From positions 286,072 through 350,071 of the forward strand of contig CAVXXB010000015.1 of the NCBI GenBank assembly GCA_963765585.1: a stretch of DNA of 64,000 nucleotides, in the 5' to 3' direction. Both the position numbers and the translations under genes were made by a program. Shown here piece by piece: positions 37,129-46,947 of this stretch (positions within the stretch are counted from its first letter, which is position 1; every line of letters starts with the position of its first letter). The notes under the pieces were generated by a model, which made no database searches, had not been told where the DNA came from, and saw only the letters and a list, made by a program, of their open reading frames with translations. Source of the stretch: CAVXXB01 sp963765585 (GTDB lineage: Bacteria; Calditrichota; Calditrichia; JAJRVZ01).

Positions 37129-38153
37129 GCAAGCGAAAACAGTATCAGGGAAAAATAGTTTTTATCATCGGTCCAGTTCTTTACAACTTTGAGTCCGGCG
37201 CTGGAAGCTAAGGCATCGATTGTCTCATCATCAAACTTGTGTGAATTTTCTGTGTGGATAGATTCGCCTTTTCTGAACTGATACACTTCATCAAGACTCT
37301 TTACCGCGATACTCTGATCTCTTTCTGAGACCAGATGCATTTCAATCCGCGATGCCAGACTATTATAATATGCTTTATGTCGAAATGATTTAAATCAAAA
37401 TCCGCATCCCAGCTCGGCATTGATCCTATTTAGCATATTCAGATTAAATGCCTCGGTATATCCCTCCGAATCATTATATGCCTCATTTAAAACGTTCACA
37501 TCTTTCACCCGATCGAAACCGATTAACACATGATCATTTCCGTTCATTGAATCGGCAATGTTCTGCATTAGCTCTTTTGCATCATTATTTTCAAAATTCC
37601 CGATACTGGAGCCTAAAAAAATGATTAATTTTGCAGCTTCATCAAATTCTGCCAGAAGAGACAGTCCCGGCTCATATTCGGCAATGATTCCGGTGATATT
37701 CAGATTATCGTGTGTATCTAACAAACTCTTTGAACTTGGGATCAGAATATCAGAAACATCAATTGGCATATAGGTTAATTTTTGCCTGTTCGATAAAAAA
37801 GAATCCAGTATAACCCTGGTCTTATCCGAGGTCCCTGATCCCAATTCCGCAATCAATTCAGCATCTGAGCAAATTCCTCTTATCTGATCCATATTATCCT
37901 TGAGTATTTTTCGTTCGGTCCGGGTAGGATAATATTCCCTTGTCGAAGTTATTTTATCGAATAATTCCGATCCGGCATCATCATAAAAATATTTTGGTGA
38001 TATTTTTTTGGGCGTTGATGTCAATCCTTCATGTACATCCTCAGCAAAGGTATTTTGTACCACATCTGATTGCTCCCGATACAGTTGAAACCGGTGGTCA
38101 TTTGTGCTTTGGTATTCGAATGGACTGACGATCTTTTTTTCTGCTAAATTCAT
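37125..38153 (-). pseudogene. egtD: Histidine N-methyltransferase EgtD-like, frameshifted
   Basis: The first 252 codons are intact (STPKKISPKYFYDDAGSELFD, ELGSGTSDKTRVILD as SAM site, FLGSSIGNFE). Then TTTT at 37397-37400 (A run on plus) creates a stop; one T fewer continues FDLNHF. A second shift near 37381-37385 leads into HKAYYNSLASRIEMHLVSERDQ, and the rest ends NYFSLILFSLA. EgtD trimethylates histidine to hercynine, the substrate of EgtB. Both ergothioneine genes are damaged, consistent with loss of the pathway or local sequence errors. Confidence 0.88.
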
Positions 38154-38654
38154 TTTAACTAATCCGTTTTATTTTATTCACATTGAATAATGTTTTAACC
38201 ACACAGGACCTAGTGCTCGCCCGGTGTACGAACAACGGCCTCTAGTGGTTCAATATTTTTTTCACCACGAAGATCACGAAGGACACGAAGTTTATTCAAA
38301 TATATTTTCTTCGCACTCTTCGTGTACTTCGTGGTTTAAAATCAACTAAGCATAATAGGCGTAAATTAGTATGTAATTCAAAATTATAAAAAAATCGTAA
38401 TTGTTTTTTATCATTTCCCACCATAGATCTTTAATATCTCATTTCTATTCCCTAATCATATTTCTCAGTGTCCTCTGTGATAATAAAGATCTATCGCTCT
38501 TTTATTTTGACATCGAACGTAGAATGGGTGGATTTTATTCTGACTAGTGCAAATTTGCTATGTTGCATATTTCACAATTAGCCGATATATTCAGTTTGTG
38601 GAGTTTTATAAAAAAATGTATAATTGATCATATCTACAGTATAAAGGGTTTCTC
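38154..38654. repeat. Intergenic region with CACGAAG fold-back element
   Basis: CACCACGAAG, CACGAAG and ACACGAAG (38269-38292) pair with CTTCG, CTCTTCGTG and CTTCGTGGT (about 38308-38337). A lone CAGTGTCCTCTGTGA word lies near 38466-38480. No gene is seen. Confidence 0.65.
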
Positions 38655-39803
38655 ATGGATTTTAACCTGTCTGAGGAACAACAATTAATAAAGAAAACTG
38701 TTCGTGATTTCGCCGAAAAAGAGATCGCCCCGGTCATAAACAAATTAGATCAGGAAGAACAGTTCTCCATTGAATTAACACAAAAGATGGGTGAACTTGG
38801 ATTATTTGGCATTACAATCCCAGAGAAGTATGGCGGGCAGAACCTGGACTATCTCTCCTATATTATCGCCGTGGAAGAACTGGCCAGGGTGGATGCTTCG
38901 CAATCGGCAACAATTGCCGCTGCGAATTCATTGGGAATTGTTCCTATATATGAACATGGAAATAGAGAGCAAAAAGAGAAATATTTACCCACTTTGTGTA
39001 CAGGTAAGAAATTGTGGGGATTCGGTCTTACGGAGCCCAATGCCGGTTCTGATGCCGGCGGTACGCGAACTACAGCTAATTTGAATGATGGTAAATGGAC
39101 AATAAATGGCAGTAAAATATTTATCACTAATGCCTCCACAGAAATTACCTTGGGTTCGACGGTGCAAGCAGTTACAAAAAATGTGGGAGATGGCGAAGTG
39201 GAATATTCCTGCATTATTGTTGAAAACGATACCCCAGGATTTGAGTGGCGACCGATGCACGACAAAATGGTCTGGCGCTCATCCAATACATCCGAGTTGT
39301 TTTTTGATAATGTGCAGGTTCCTGAGGAGAATTTACTCGGCAACCGCGGCGAGGGTTTTAAGCAGATGTTGTCTGCCCTGGACAGCGGCAGATTAGCCAT
39401 TGCGGCTATGGGTGTTGGCGGTGCACAGGGTGCTTTTGAAATGGCACGGAAATATGCCCAGGAAAGAGTACAGTTTGGGAAACCAATTATTAAATTCCAG
39501 GTGAATGCATTTAAACTGGCCGATATGGCGACGGAAATTGAGGCCGCCCGGGCACTACTGTATAAGGCCTGCTGGCTTAAAGATACCGGTAAGCCGTTTA
39601 CCAAAGAAGCCGCCATGGCCAAATTATTTTGTTCTGAAGTCATGGGCCGGGTTGTGGATAATGCAATTCAGTTGTTTGGTGGTTATGGTTTGATGGAAGA
39701 ATACGGGATTGCCCGCTTTTTTCGCGACCAACGTTTGCTCTTGGTTGGTGAAGGTACCAGCGAAATACAGAGGTTGGTTATATCAAGATTCATTGGTTGT
39801 TGA
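38655..39803 (+). CDS. Acyl-CoA dehydrogenase (short-chain/butyryl type)
   Basis: 382 residues. FNLSEEQQLIKKTVRDFAEKEI opens the helical N-terminal domain; GFGLTEPNAGSDAGG and the following FITNAS line the FAD site. RMLLV-type C-terminal motif QLFGGYGLMEEYGIARFFRDQR is followed by the helix containing EGTSEIQRLVISR; the catalytic Glu is expected in YGLMEEYGIARF by comparison with butyryl-CoA dehydrogenases. It oxidises acyl-CoA to enoyl-CoA with FAD, passing electrons to ETF. No beta-oxidation partners are adjacent. Confidence 0.95.
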   Translation: MDFNLSEEQQLIKKTVRDFAEKEIAPVINKLDQEEQFSIELTQKMGELGLFGITIPEKYGGQNLDYLSYIIAVEELARVDASQSATIAAANSLGIVPIYEHGNREQKEKYLPTLCTGKKLWGFGLTEPNAGSDAGGTRTTANLNDGKWTINGSKIFITNASTEITLGSTVQAVTKNVGDGEVEYSCIIVENDTPGFEWRPMHDKMVWRSSNTSELFFDNVQVPEENLLGNRGEGFKQMLSALDSGRLAIAAMGVGGAQGAFEMARKYAQERVQFGKPIIKFQVNAFKLADMATEIEAARALLYKACWLKDTGKPFTKEAAMAKLFCSEVMGRVVDNAIQLFGGYGLMEEYGIARFFRDQRLLLVGEGTSEIQRLVISRFIGC

Positions 39804-40225
39804 AAACTATAGAACGCTGATTACACGGATTTGCGCGGTTTAAATTTGTGGCATATTTATTCCATATTTTTATGCTTTATTATCATCTCACACCAGTTAC
39901 AGAAACTTCCTTAATTATTTTTCCTTAAATATCCTGAACCGGATGATTTCTTGTTCATATTTGGTTTGATCATTTGTGATGATATTTTCTACCAATTGAT
40001 ACATTGCTTTTTTTGACAGGATTACAGGATGAACATTTATCTTATATTTTTTTTAGCTTGGCAAATTCATGGATTTTCATACGGAGGTGAAGAGCCACTG
40101 AGAATTATAAATTAGAGATTGGCAATTACTAACTATCTATCTATAATTTCGAATAGCATATCCTGTTATCCCGTCAAAAAAAAACCACTCTGCCCACAAA
40201 TTTAAACGCGGCTTAAAGAGGTACT
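39804..40225. repeat. Intergenic region with GACAGGAT fold-back element
   Basis: TTTTGACAGGATTACAGGAT (within 40008-40030) is inverted as ATCCTGTTATCCCGTCAAAA (within 40160-40184), a 177-bp element. A GATTACACGGATT word lies near 39815. No gene is seen. Confidence 0.7.
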
Positions 40226-40969
40226 ATGAAGATAGCACTCATATCTGATATTCATGGAAATTATCATGCGCTTGAGGCGGTGCTGATCGATATATCTGAT
40301 CATAACGTTGATGAAATTATCTGTCTGGGTGATCTTGCCACCATCGGTCCACAACCATTACGGGTGATCAGGCGATTAAGGGAAATGGGAATCGTGACCA
40401 TCATGGGGAATCATGATCTGGCGTTACTGGATCCTGACAAAGCAGGAGAATTCCAAATTGCCCCGCCGTTGTTATCATCACTTAAATGGTGCTGCGATCA
40501 AATGGAAGAACCGGATTTTACATTTATACGAAAATTTCATCCCACTCTGGAAGTAAAACCTGGTTCAAATCAGTCAATACTTATGTTTCATGGATCGCCA
40601 AAAAATGCCATCGATATTATCCGTTCAGAAACTCCAACTAATATCCTTGATCAGTATTTTGCCGAATTTCAGCAAGATATATTTATCGGAGGACATACAC
40701 ATTATCAGTTATTAAGACAATATGGACAAAAACTGATTATAAATCCAGGAAGTGTAGGTGCATGCTTTAGAGGTGACACTATACTTAATTCAGAACCTTC
40801 GATAAATCCCTGGGCCGAGTATGCAATTATTGATATTACGGATAACGGACTCGGAATTAAATTTCAACGTATCAACTATGACATTGGATCCTATATCGCG
40901 CTTTTAGAGGAAAGTGACCTTCCGGTTAAGGACTGGTGGATCAGCCAGCTTTCCTCTCCCGGAAATTAG
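40226..40969 (+). CDS. Calcineurin-like metallophosphoesterase, YfcE/MJ0936-like
   Basis: 247 residues with the full metal-binding set: SDIHGN (D-x-H), CLGDLATIGP (GD), MGNHD (GNHD), FHGSP and GGHTHYQ (GHTH), then NPGSVG. These small enzymes hydrolyse phosphodiesters or nucleotides; the substrate is unknown. The final residues SSPGN and the TAG stop are supplied by the first unit of the adjoining BIME array (CCCGGAAATTAG), so the native C terminus was probably replaced. Confidence 0.9.
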   Translation: MKIALISDIHGNYHALEAVLIDISDHNVDEIICLGDLATIGPQPLRVIRRLREMGIVTIMGNHDLALLDPDKAGEFQIAPPLLSSLKWCCDQMEEPDFTFIRKFHPTLEVKPGSNQSILMFHGSPKNAIDIIRSETPTNILDQYFAEFQQDIFIGGHTHYQLLRQYGQKLIINPGSVGACFRGDTILNSEPSINPWAEYAIIDITDNGLGIKFQRINYDIGSYIALLEESDLPVKDWWISQLSSPGN

Positions 40970-41325
40970 CAAAGCGGTTTCCGGGAGATCGTGCTAATGG
41001 TTTACTCATCCGGAGACCACTGCGCTAATCTCCGGATAAGATTGTGCTACCCCGGAAATTAGCAAAGCGGTTTCCGGGAGATCGTGCTAATGGTTTACTC
41101 ATCCGGAGACCACTGCGCTAATCTCCGGATAAGATTGTGCTACCCCGGAAATTAGCAAAGCGGTTTCCGGGAGATCGTGCTAATGGTTTACTCATCCGGA
41201 GACCACTGCGTTTATCTCCGGATAAGATTTTGCTACCCCGGAAATTAGCAAAGCGGTTTCCGGGAGAACCTGCTTAAGGATTATGTAGCCGGAGATCGCT
41301 ACACTAATCTCCGGATGAGAAATGT
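40958..41325. repeat. BIME array 1, four 93-bp units
   Basis: Unit starts are at 40958, 41051, 41144 and 41237. Each unit has hairpin A (CCCGGAAA-12 nt-TTTCCGGG) and hairpin B (TCCGGAGA-12 nt-TCTCCGGA). B is an inverted, diverged copy of A (loops TTAGCAAAGCGG versus TTAGCGCAGTGG reverse-complemented). The last unit is more diverged. Confidence 0.95.
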
Positions 41326-41431
41326 TATTCGCACATATGTGCGATTATCCTGCAATAAGAAGACCGTTTAACATCAAAAACACCAAGACCTCCAATAGAT
41401 TTTAGGGCATAATATTTGCTTTAATACCATT

Positions 41432-41962
41432 ATGTCTCAGAAATATAAAATTAACCAATATTACACCTGCTATTTCATCACATCTGCGACGATAGGTTGG
41501 GCACCTTTATTACTTAACTATAACTCCATCAAGATTCTCATCAGGAGTTTAAAGTATTGTAAAAAGCAAAAGAATCTACGTCTACATGGATATGTAATTA
41601 TGCCAAACCACTTTCATTTGATTATAAGTGCCGAAACTGCAAATAATATTTCATCGATTATTAGAGATTTTAAGCGGCATACTTCACAGGAGTTGTCAAA
41701 ATACTTTAGTAACAATTCCCATCTATCTAGCCTCTACTGGATAAAAAAGTTTTATGGTAATAAAATAAACTACTTGTGGCAGGAGGGATATCATCCCAAG
41801 GCAATACTCAATCCTGATATGTTTAATCAGAAATTAAATTATATCCATCTTAATCCGGTCAAGAAGGGATATGTTGCTAAACCTGAGGATTGGCTTCACT
41901 CGAGTGCCAGAAATTATATTTTGAATGATAACTCGGTGATTGACATTGATTGGATTGATTAA
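41432..41962 (+). CDS. REP-associated tyrosine transposase (RAYT, Y1/HUH family)
   Basis: 176 residues. The HUH metal site is in LHGYVIMPNHFHLII (His60, His62). The candidate nucleophile is Tyr137 in KLNYIHLNPVKKGYV, followed by PEDWLHSSARNY, typical of RAYT proteins. RAYTs are single-copy, domesticated IS200-like enzymes thought to move or maintain REP hairpins. This gene lies exactly between two arrays of paired inverted hairpins, as expected for a RAYT with its own substrates. The ribosome site is weak. Confidence 0.93.
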   Translation: MSQKYKINQYYTCYFITSATIGWAPLLLNYNSIKILIRSLKYCKKQKNLRLHGYVIMPNHFHLIISAETANNISSIIRDFKRHTSQELSKYFSNNSHLSSLYWIKKFYGNKINYLWQEGYHPKAILNPDMFNQKLNYIHLNPVKKGYVAKPEDWLHSSARNYILNDNSVIDIDWID

Positions 41963-41970
41963 TCAGGTGT

Positions 41971-42471
41971 CCCGGAGACCACTGCGTTTATCTCCGGACA
42001 AGATTTTGCAACCCCGGAAATTAGTGAAACGGTTTCCGGGAGAACATGCTTATGGTTCACGCATCCGGAGACCACTGCGTTTATCTCCGGATAAGATTGT
42101 GCTACCCCGGAAATTAGTGAAACGATTTCCGGGAGAACATGCTTATGGTTCACGCATCCGGAGACCACTGCGTTTATCTCCGGATAAGATTGTGCTACCC
42201 CGGAAATTAGTGAAACGGTTTCCGGGAGAGCATGCTTATGGTTCACGCATCCGGAGATCGCTGCGTTTATCTCCGGATAAGATTGTGCTACCCCGGAAAT
42301 TAGTGAAACGATTTCCGGGAGAACATGCTTATGGTTCACGCATCCGGAGACCACTGCGTTTATCTCCGGATAAGATTGTGCTACCCCGGAAATTAGTGAA
42401 ACGGTTTCCGGGAGAGCATGCTTATGGTTCACGCATCCGGAGATCGCTACGCTAATCTCCGGATAAGATGT
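41971..42471. repeat. BIME array 2, one half unit plus five 93-bp units
   Basis: It starts with a B hairpin (41971), then units at 42013, 42106, 42199, 42292 and 42385. The loop is TTAGTGAAACGG/GATTTCC-type and the spacer is ACATGCTTATGGTTCACGC, different from array 1 but uniform within array 2. The 93-bp period is 31 codons, so long spurious frames run through it on both strands. Confidence 0.95.
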
Positions 42472-43885
42472 TTTTGGCCAGGATCTTAAAATCACTACGC
42501 TTGTGTTTCAATTCTGGATCTTCATCCTGTGGCCAGGGGAAATACTTCTTTGGTATTTTGTTTTTGGATAACACCGGCAATAACAATTCTGATATCTTTT
42601 CAGTTGGTAGTAATTCTTGCCCATCGGTTTTTAAAAATGCGGCCGGGAGCGCACCAAATTCTTCATCATCAATTCCAACCACCAGGGCTTCTTTAATCCC
42701 ATCAATTTCCAGTAAATGCGTCTCGATTTCCTCAGGATGCATGTTTTCACCACCACAAATGAACATATTATCCTTGCGACCCAATATACTTAAATAACCA
42801 TTTTTATATAGCAAACCTACATCGCCGGTCCGGAACCAACCATCATCATCTCGGGCTGAATTTATTTCATTTCCTGAAAGATAACCAGTAAACAAAGTTT
42901 TGCCCCTAACCAATATTTCGCCATCATCATCCAGCTGAAGTTCACGATGACTAAGCAAACAACCTGACGTTTTAAGTCTCTCGAGGGAATCCCCCGGTTT
43001 TGTCGTTGTCACCTGAGAGGACATTTCGCTGGATCCATAAGTGGTAAAAACCGGCAGTGATTGTTCCACCGTTCTGGCAATCATTTCTGACGGAACTTTA
43101 TCTCCACCGATTAGCACCGCCTTTAAACCCAGAAACGCATCAGAGGATATATCAGAGTGTAACAGACGATACAGTTGGGTTGGAACGACTGACACATGTG
43201 TGATGTTAAATTTTTGAAAATGATGGGCCAAATCATGCCTGTCCTCCGGAATTACCAATGATGCGCCGGCCAGCACTGTTCGAAAAATTATCGCCAGACC
43301 ACCCACATGATATATTGGCAGAATGTGTAACCAGCTGTCATTCGTAAAAATCTTTATATTTTCATTTGATCCCAGAGCGCTATAGTAATGGTTGCCCAAA
43401 CTATGTAAACATGCTTTTGGGAGCCCTCCGCTTCCCGATGTAAAAATCACAGTCGCTTCCTGATCCAGGTTAACCGGATTCAAACGCATGTTATCTGAAA
43501 CCGCTGACATTTCATGTGATTCTTCAGTTGAAGTGTTGTACCTGAAGAAATCTTTAGCGAGGTCAATGTCAGCTATATATTTTTTACATTGGATTTTTTC
43601 TAATTGTTCTTGGATCTGTTGAAGTGAATGTCGTGGATTTATCAATACGGCTATTGCACCGATCTGTATCAGGGCAAATAAATTGACAATATAATTAAAA
43701 CTCACCTCATCGATGAGTGCAACATATTCACCAGATTTTATTTTTTCACCTTGTAATTTAGCTACAGTTTGTCTGACTGCATGGCCAAAATCCTGATAAC
43801 GGTATGAGGATTTTTCCGTTGTGATAAATGGATTGTTTTTATACTTGCTGATATATGTATTAAGATCGAAAGATGGTTGAGTCAT
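42452..43885 (-). CDS. menE: o-Succinylbenzoate-CoA ligase
   Basis: 477 residues, ANL superfamily. Motifs: P-loop VIFTSGSGGLPKACLHS, TYGSSEMSSQ, GWFRTGDVG, the hinge GRKDNMFICGGENMHPEEIE, and the C-terminal Lys region KIPKKYFPW. It activates OSB to OSB-CoA in menaquinone synthesis. It is the last gene of the run menB-menA-menC-menE. Its final residues (SGD) and TAG lie inside the last unit of BIME array 2. Confidence 0.94.
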   Translation of the reverse strand: MTQPSFDLNTYISKYKNNPFITTEKSSYRYQDFGHAVRQTVAKLQGEKIKSGEYVALIDEVSFNYIVNLFALIQIGAIAVLINPRHSLQQIQEQLEKIQCKKYIADIDLAKDFFRYNTSTEESHEMSAVSDNMRLNPVNLDQEATVIFTSGSGGLPKACLHSLGNHYYSALGSNENIKIFTNDSWLHILPIYHVGGLAIIFRTVLAGASLVIPEDRHDLAHHFQKFNITHVSVVPTQLYRLLHSDISSDAFLGLKAVLIGGDKVPSEMIARTVEQSLPVFTTYGSSEMSSQVTTTKPGDSLERLKTSGCLLSHRELQLDDDGEILVRGKTLFTGYLSGNEINSARDDDGWFRTGDVGLLYKNGYLSILGRKDNMFICGGENMHPEEIETHLLEIDGIKEALVVGIDDEEFGALPAAFLKTDGQELLPTEKISELLLPVLSKNKIPKKYFPWPQDEDPELKHKRSDFKILAKNILSGD

Positions 43886-43895
43886 GCAATTTTTA

Positions 43896-44984
43896 TCATA
43901 GTATTTTGTCTAATTTGGAGAAATCCATATCATGCCGATCTAAATTTACCTGTGATAAATCAATTTCACCATCATTTATCTGAATACGGTTTTTAAGCAA
44001 ATCATCATCAAGCCATCTTAATGTGTTCAAACCCATAGCAATTTTATCGCCATTTGCCAGTGAACTTAGATTAACCAACATGGTCATACCTATTCCGGCT
44101 TGAAAGGTGTCACTGATTACGCTGATTATACCATGATCTGCGGCTTTTTGTATTAAGTTATATGTATTAAAAATACTGCCAAGCAAGGCCGGTTTCAGAA
44201 TAATTGCCGCACACCATTTTGGCGGTGATTCAGATTCATCAAACATTTGGATTGATTCATCCAGGGCGATGGGCATTCCGGTTGATACAAATAAATCCGG
44301 TAATTTCTCTGCCTCGCGCAGTGGTTCTTCAACATACTCGATAGCGCGGGAATGGATTTGGTTAAAAAATGCTTCTGCCTGAACCAGTGACCAACTGCGA
44401 TTGGCATCAATTCGCAATTTTATGTTCTTATCAATTAACTTATCGACATTTCGGATTTTGTTTATCTCTTCAGCAACCGGATGATTACCGAGTTTTATTT
44501 TTATAGTTTCATATCCCATTTTTAAGAAATATTCAATTTGTTCCGGAACATTTTCATCCCGGGTAATCAGTCCGTTTACCTTTATTTTCTTATACGGATC
44601 CTTTGAATTGAGTACTTGTGAAGGAGCCACATTCTCACGCTGCGCTAATAGATCGATAATGGCCGATTCGAATCCAAAACGAACGGAAGGATATAGTGCC
44701 GTATCCGGCAATATCGATTCATTCTTCACACTTTCTATTATCTGGTTCAGGTCTGGCAATTGGAGACAAAGTTGTTGAAGTTGTTTGCCTGCATCGTAGG
44801 CTGTTTCGGGGTGTAATCCCGGGAGAGGGCTTATTTCACCAAATCCGCTTTGGCCATCTGGAGTGGATAATATCAGAATAAATCCCTGGCGCCGGGATAT
44901 ATTCTCCCGGTTTATCCGCAGAAGTGAACGAAGCGGCAGATCAAAATGGTGTATTTCTGCCTGTACTTTTATGTCAGAATCCAT
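43896..44984 (-). CDS. menC: o-Succinylbenzoate synthase
   Basis: 362 residues, enolase superfamily. YETIKIKLG holds the K-x-K base; LRIDANRSW, EYVEEPL and ALDESIQ supply the three metal ligands; IILKPALLG gives the second Lys. It dehydrates SHCHC to OSB. Its start overlaps menA by 16 bp and it ends 10 bp before menE starts. Confidence 0.94.
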   Translation of the reverse strand: MDSDIKVQAEIHHFDLPLRSLLRINRENISRRQGFILILSTPDGQSGFGEISPLPGLHPETAYDAGKQLQQLCLQLPDLNQIIESVKNESILPDTALYPSVRFGFESAIIDLLAQRENVAPSQVLNSKDPYKKIKVNGLITRDENVPEQIEYFLKMGYETIKIKLGNHPVAEEINKIRNVDKLIDKNIKLRIDANRSWSLVQAEAFFNQIHSRAIEYVEEPLREAEKLPDLFVSTGMPIALDESIQMFDESESPPKWCAAIILKPALLGSIFNTYNLIQKAADHGIISVISDTFQAGIGMTMLVNLSSLANGDKIAMGLNTLRWLDDDLLKNRIQINDGEIDLSQVNLDRHDMDFSKLDKIL

Positions 44985-45859
44985 CCTAGTGAAAAAATAA
45001 TGCTGTAAAGAAGTAAAATTTTGCCGGTCCGGCCGAGGACAATATTCAATTCGGCATTGATTTCATTAAGGAAGACCGCTTTAATTGAGGGTAAGGCAAA
45101 TAAGAATACAAACAAACCAGCCAATATATAAGGATGATGCGGCTCCATATATAATAGGATGAGAGGAACAATACATGAAGCGACCAATATGGCAATAAGA
45201 TATTCCATGCGGGTAAACAGCACACCAAACCTTACAGCCAGGGTCCTCTTCCCTGCACGGCGATCCGTATGAATATCACGAAGATTATTTACAGTTAATA
45301 GAGCAGTTGAAATGAGTCCGGGTGATAATCCGGCTAAAACGACCGGCCAGGTAATGTCCAGAGCCTGGACATAATAAGTACCGCCTACGGCAACGGGTCC
45401 AAAAAAAATCAAAACAAAAATATCCCCCAGGCCATTATAACCAAGCGGATACGGACCGCCCGTGTATAGAATCCCAAATATTATCGAAAGTATACCTATG
45501 ACAAAAATCGGCCAACCAGCCCGGTCGATTAAATATATCCCGACTAAAAATGCCATGAAGAAAACCAATATGAACGCATTACGCATATTTAGGGGCTTTA
45601 CCAATCCCGCCCCGGTTGCCCTCACCGGCCCTAGGCGGTCTTTTGTATCCACACCTTTTTTAAAATCAAAATAATCATTGGCGAAATTTGTACCGATCTG
45701 AATAAGCATAGCACCTAATAGGGCCACACACGCAGATAATAAATGGATTTTTCCATCGCTATAGGCCATAGCACTACCGATAAGCACCGGTGCGACTGCT
45801 GCCCAGAGTGTTTTAGGACGTGATGCTTCAAACCATATTTTTATTGTTTGTTTTGTCAT
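44969..45859 (-). CDS. menA: 1,4-Dihydroxy-2-naphthoate polyprenyltransferase
   Basis: 296 residues, UbiA family with about nine membrane helices. The two Asp-rich motifs are NDYFDFKKGVDTKD and DIHTDRRAGKRTL. WFEASRPKTLWAAVAPVLIG is the usual MenA start. It adds the isoprenoid tail to DHNA in the membrane. It lies 12 bp after menB. Confidence 0.95.
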   Translation of the reverse strand: MTKQTIKIWFEASRPKTLWAAVAPVLIGSAMAYSDGKIHLLSACVALLGAMLIQIGTNFANDYFDFKKGVDTKDRLGPVRATGAGLVKPLNMRNAFILVFFMAFLVGIYLIDRAGWPIFVIGILSIIFGILYTGGPYPLGYNGLGDIFVLIFFGPVAVGGTYYVQALDITWPVVLAGLSPGLISTALLTVNNLRDIHTDRRAGKRTLAVRFGVLFTRMEYLIAILVASCIVPLILLYMEPHHPYILAGLFVFLFALPSIKAVFLNEINAELNIVLGRTGKILLLYSIIFSLGWILT

Positions 45860-45871
45860 TCAGATAAGAGT

Positions 45872-46693
45872 CTATGGTCGTTTAGGAAATTTATTAAAAT
45901 CGGGTTTTCGTTTTTCTACAAAGGCATTTCTGCCTTCCTGCCCTTCTTCTGTCATATAAAACAACATGGTGGCATTTCCTGCCAACTCCTGAAGTCCGGC
46001 CTGACCATCACAATCGGCATTCAGGGCAGATTTTAGACAGCGAATGGCAATCGGTGAATTTTCAAGAATTTCGCGACACCATTGTATGGTTTCTTTTTCC
46101 AGATCTTTATATGGAACGACCGTATTTACCAGTCCCATATCAAGGGCCTGTTGTGCATTATATTGCCGGCATAGATACCAAATTTCACGGGCCTTTTTCT
46201 GCCCGACAATCCGCGCCATGTAACTTGCACCATATCCACCATCAAAAGAACCTACTTTGGGACCGGTCTGGCCAAAAACAGCATTATCGGCAGCGATAGT
46301 AAGATCACACATAAGATGCAATACATGTCCACCACCAATAGCATAACCTGCAACCATTGCAATAACCGGTTTGGGGCAGGTACGAATCTGTCGTTGAAAA
46401 TCCAGCACATTTAACCTCTCTACACCCTGCTTATCCGTGTAGCCGGCGTCTCCGCGAATTTTCTGATCCCCGCCTGAACAAAACGCTTTTTCACCTGCAC
46501 CAGTAAGAATAACTACACCTATCCGATCATCGTTGCGGGCATCATCCAGAGCCAGCATCATTTCTTTAACGGTAACCGGGCGAAAGGCATTTCGGACTTC
46601 GGGCCGGTTAATGGTTATCTTTGCGATTCCCTGAAATTTATCATACAGTATATCCGTATATTCTTGTGCCTTTTCCCATAGTACTTCTGACAT
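45872..46693 (-). CDS. menB: 1,4-Dihydroxy-2-naphthoyl-CoA synthase
   Basis: 273 residues, crotonase family. MenB-specific motifs: INRPEVRNAFRP, FCSGGDQKIRG, GYAIGGGHVLHLMCDLTIA and GQTGPKVGSFDGGYGASYMA. It closes the naphthalene ring from OSB-CoA. It heads the minus-strand run menB-menA-menC-menE. Confidence 0.96.
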   Translation of the reverse strand: MSEVLWEKAQEYTDILYDKFQGIAKITINRPEVRNAFRPVTVKEMMLALDDARNDDRIGVVILTGAGEKAFCSGGDQKIRGDAGYTDKQGVERLNVLDFQRQIRTCPKPVIAMVAGYAIGGGHVLHLMCDLTIAADNAVFGQTGPKVGSFDGGYGASYMARIVGQKKAREIWYLCRQYNAQQALDMGLVNTVVPYKDLEKETIQWCREILENSPIAIRCLKSALNADCDGQAGLQELAGNATMLFYMTEEGQEGRNAFVEKRKPDFNKFPKRP

Positions 46694-46947
46694 TTAAATC
46701 AACCTCACATATGATTTTAACATAGGAATTTAATTCTTAGTTTTCTATATTCCAAATAGTCTGCATTCCTCGTTTTTTTGCACGATCTGTTTATTTTTGT
46801 ATTACTTTGTATCATATGGTTTTTTATGGTCAATTTAATTGAATTGAAAGATGGATGTTTAGGCATTATGCTTAGTATAAAGACGCCCGGTTTCGCATCC
46901 TACTCTCAATGCCACGAATGAATATTTAATACGACTAATAAAATTTT

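Noticed and set aside
38858..39643. 261-codon antisense frame within the acyl-CoA dehydrogenase gene
   Set aside because: It is a mirror of a highly conserved enzyme; no promoter or ribosome site and no recognisable domain.
40958..42471. CRISPR-like array
   Set aside because: The whole 93-bp unit is repeated, with no unique spacers and no cas genes; hairpins in inverted pairs fit BIMEs next to a RAYT.
41940..42495. Long reading frames on both strands (171 and 178 codons) with 31-residue repeats
   Set aside because: They arise because the 93-bp BIME period is a multiple of three. There is no start signal or codon bias, and they overlap each other.
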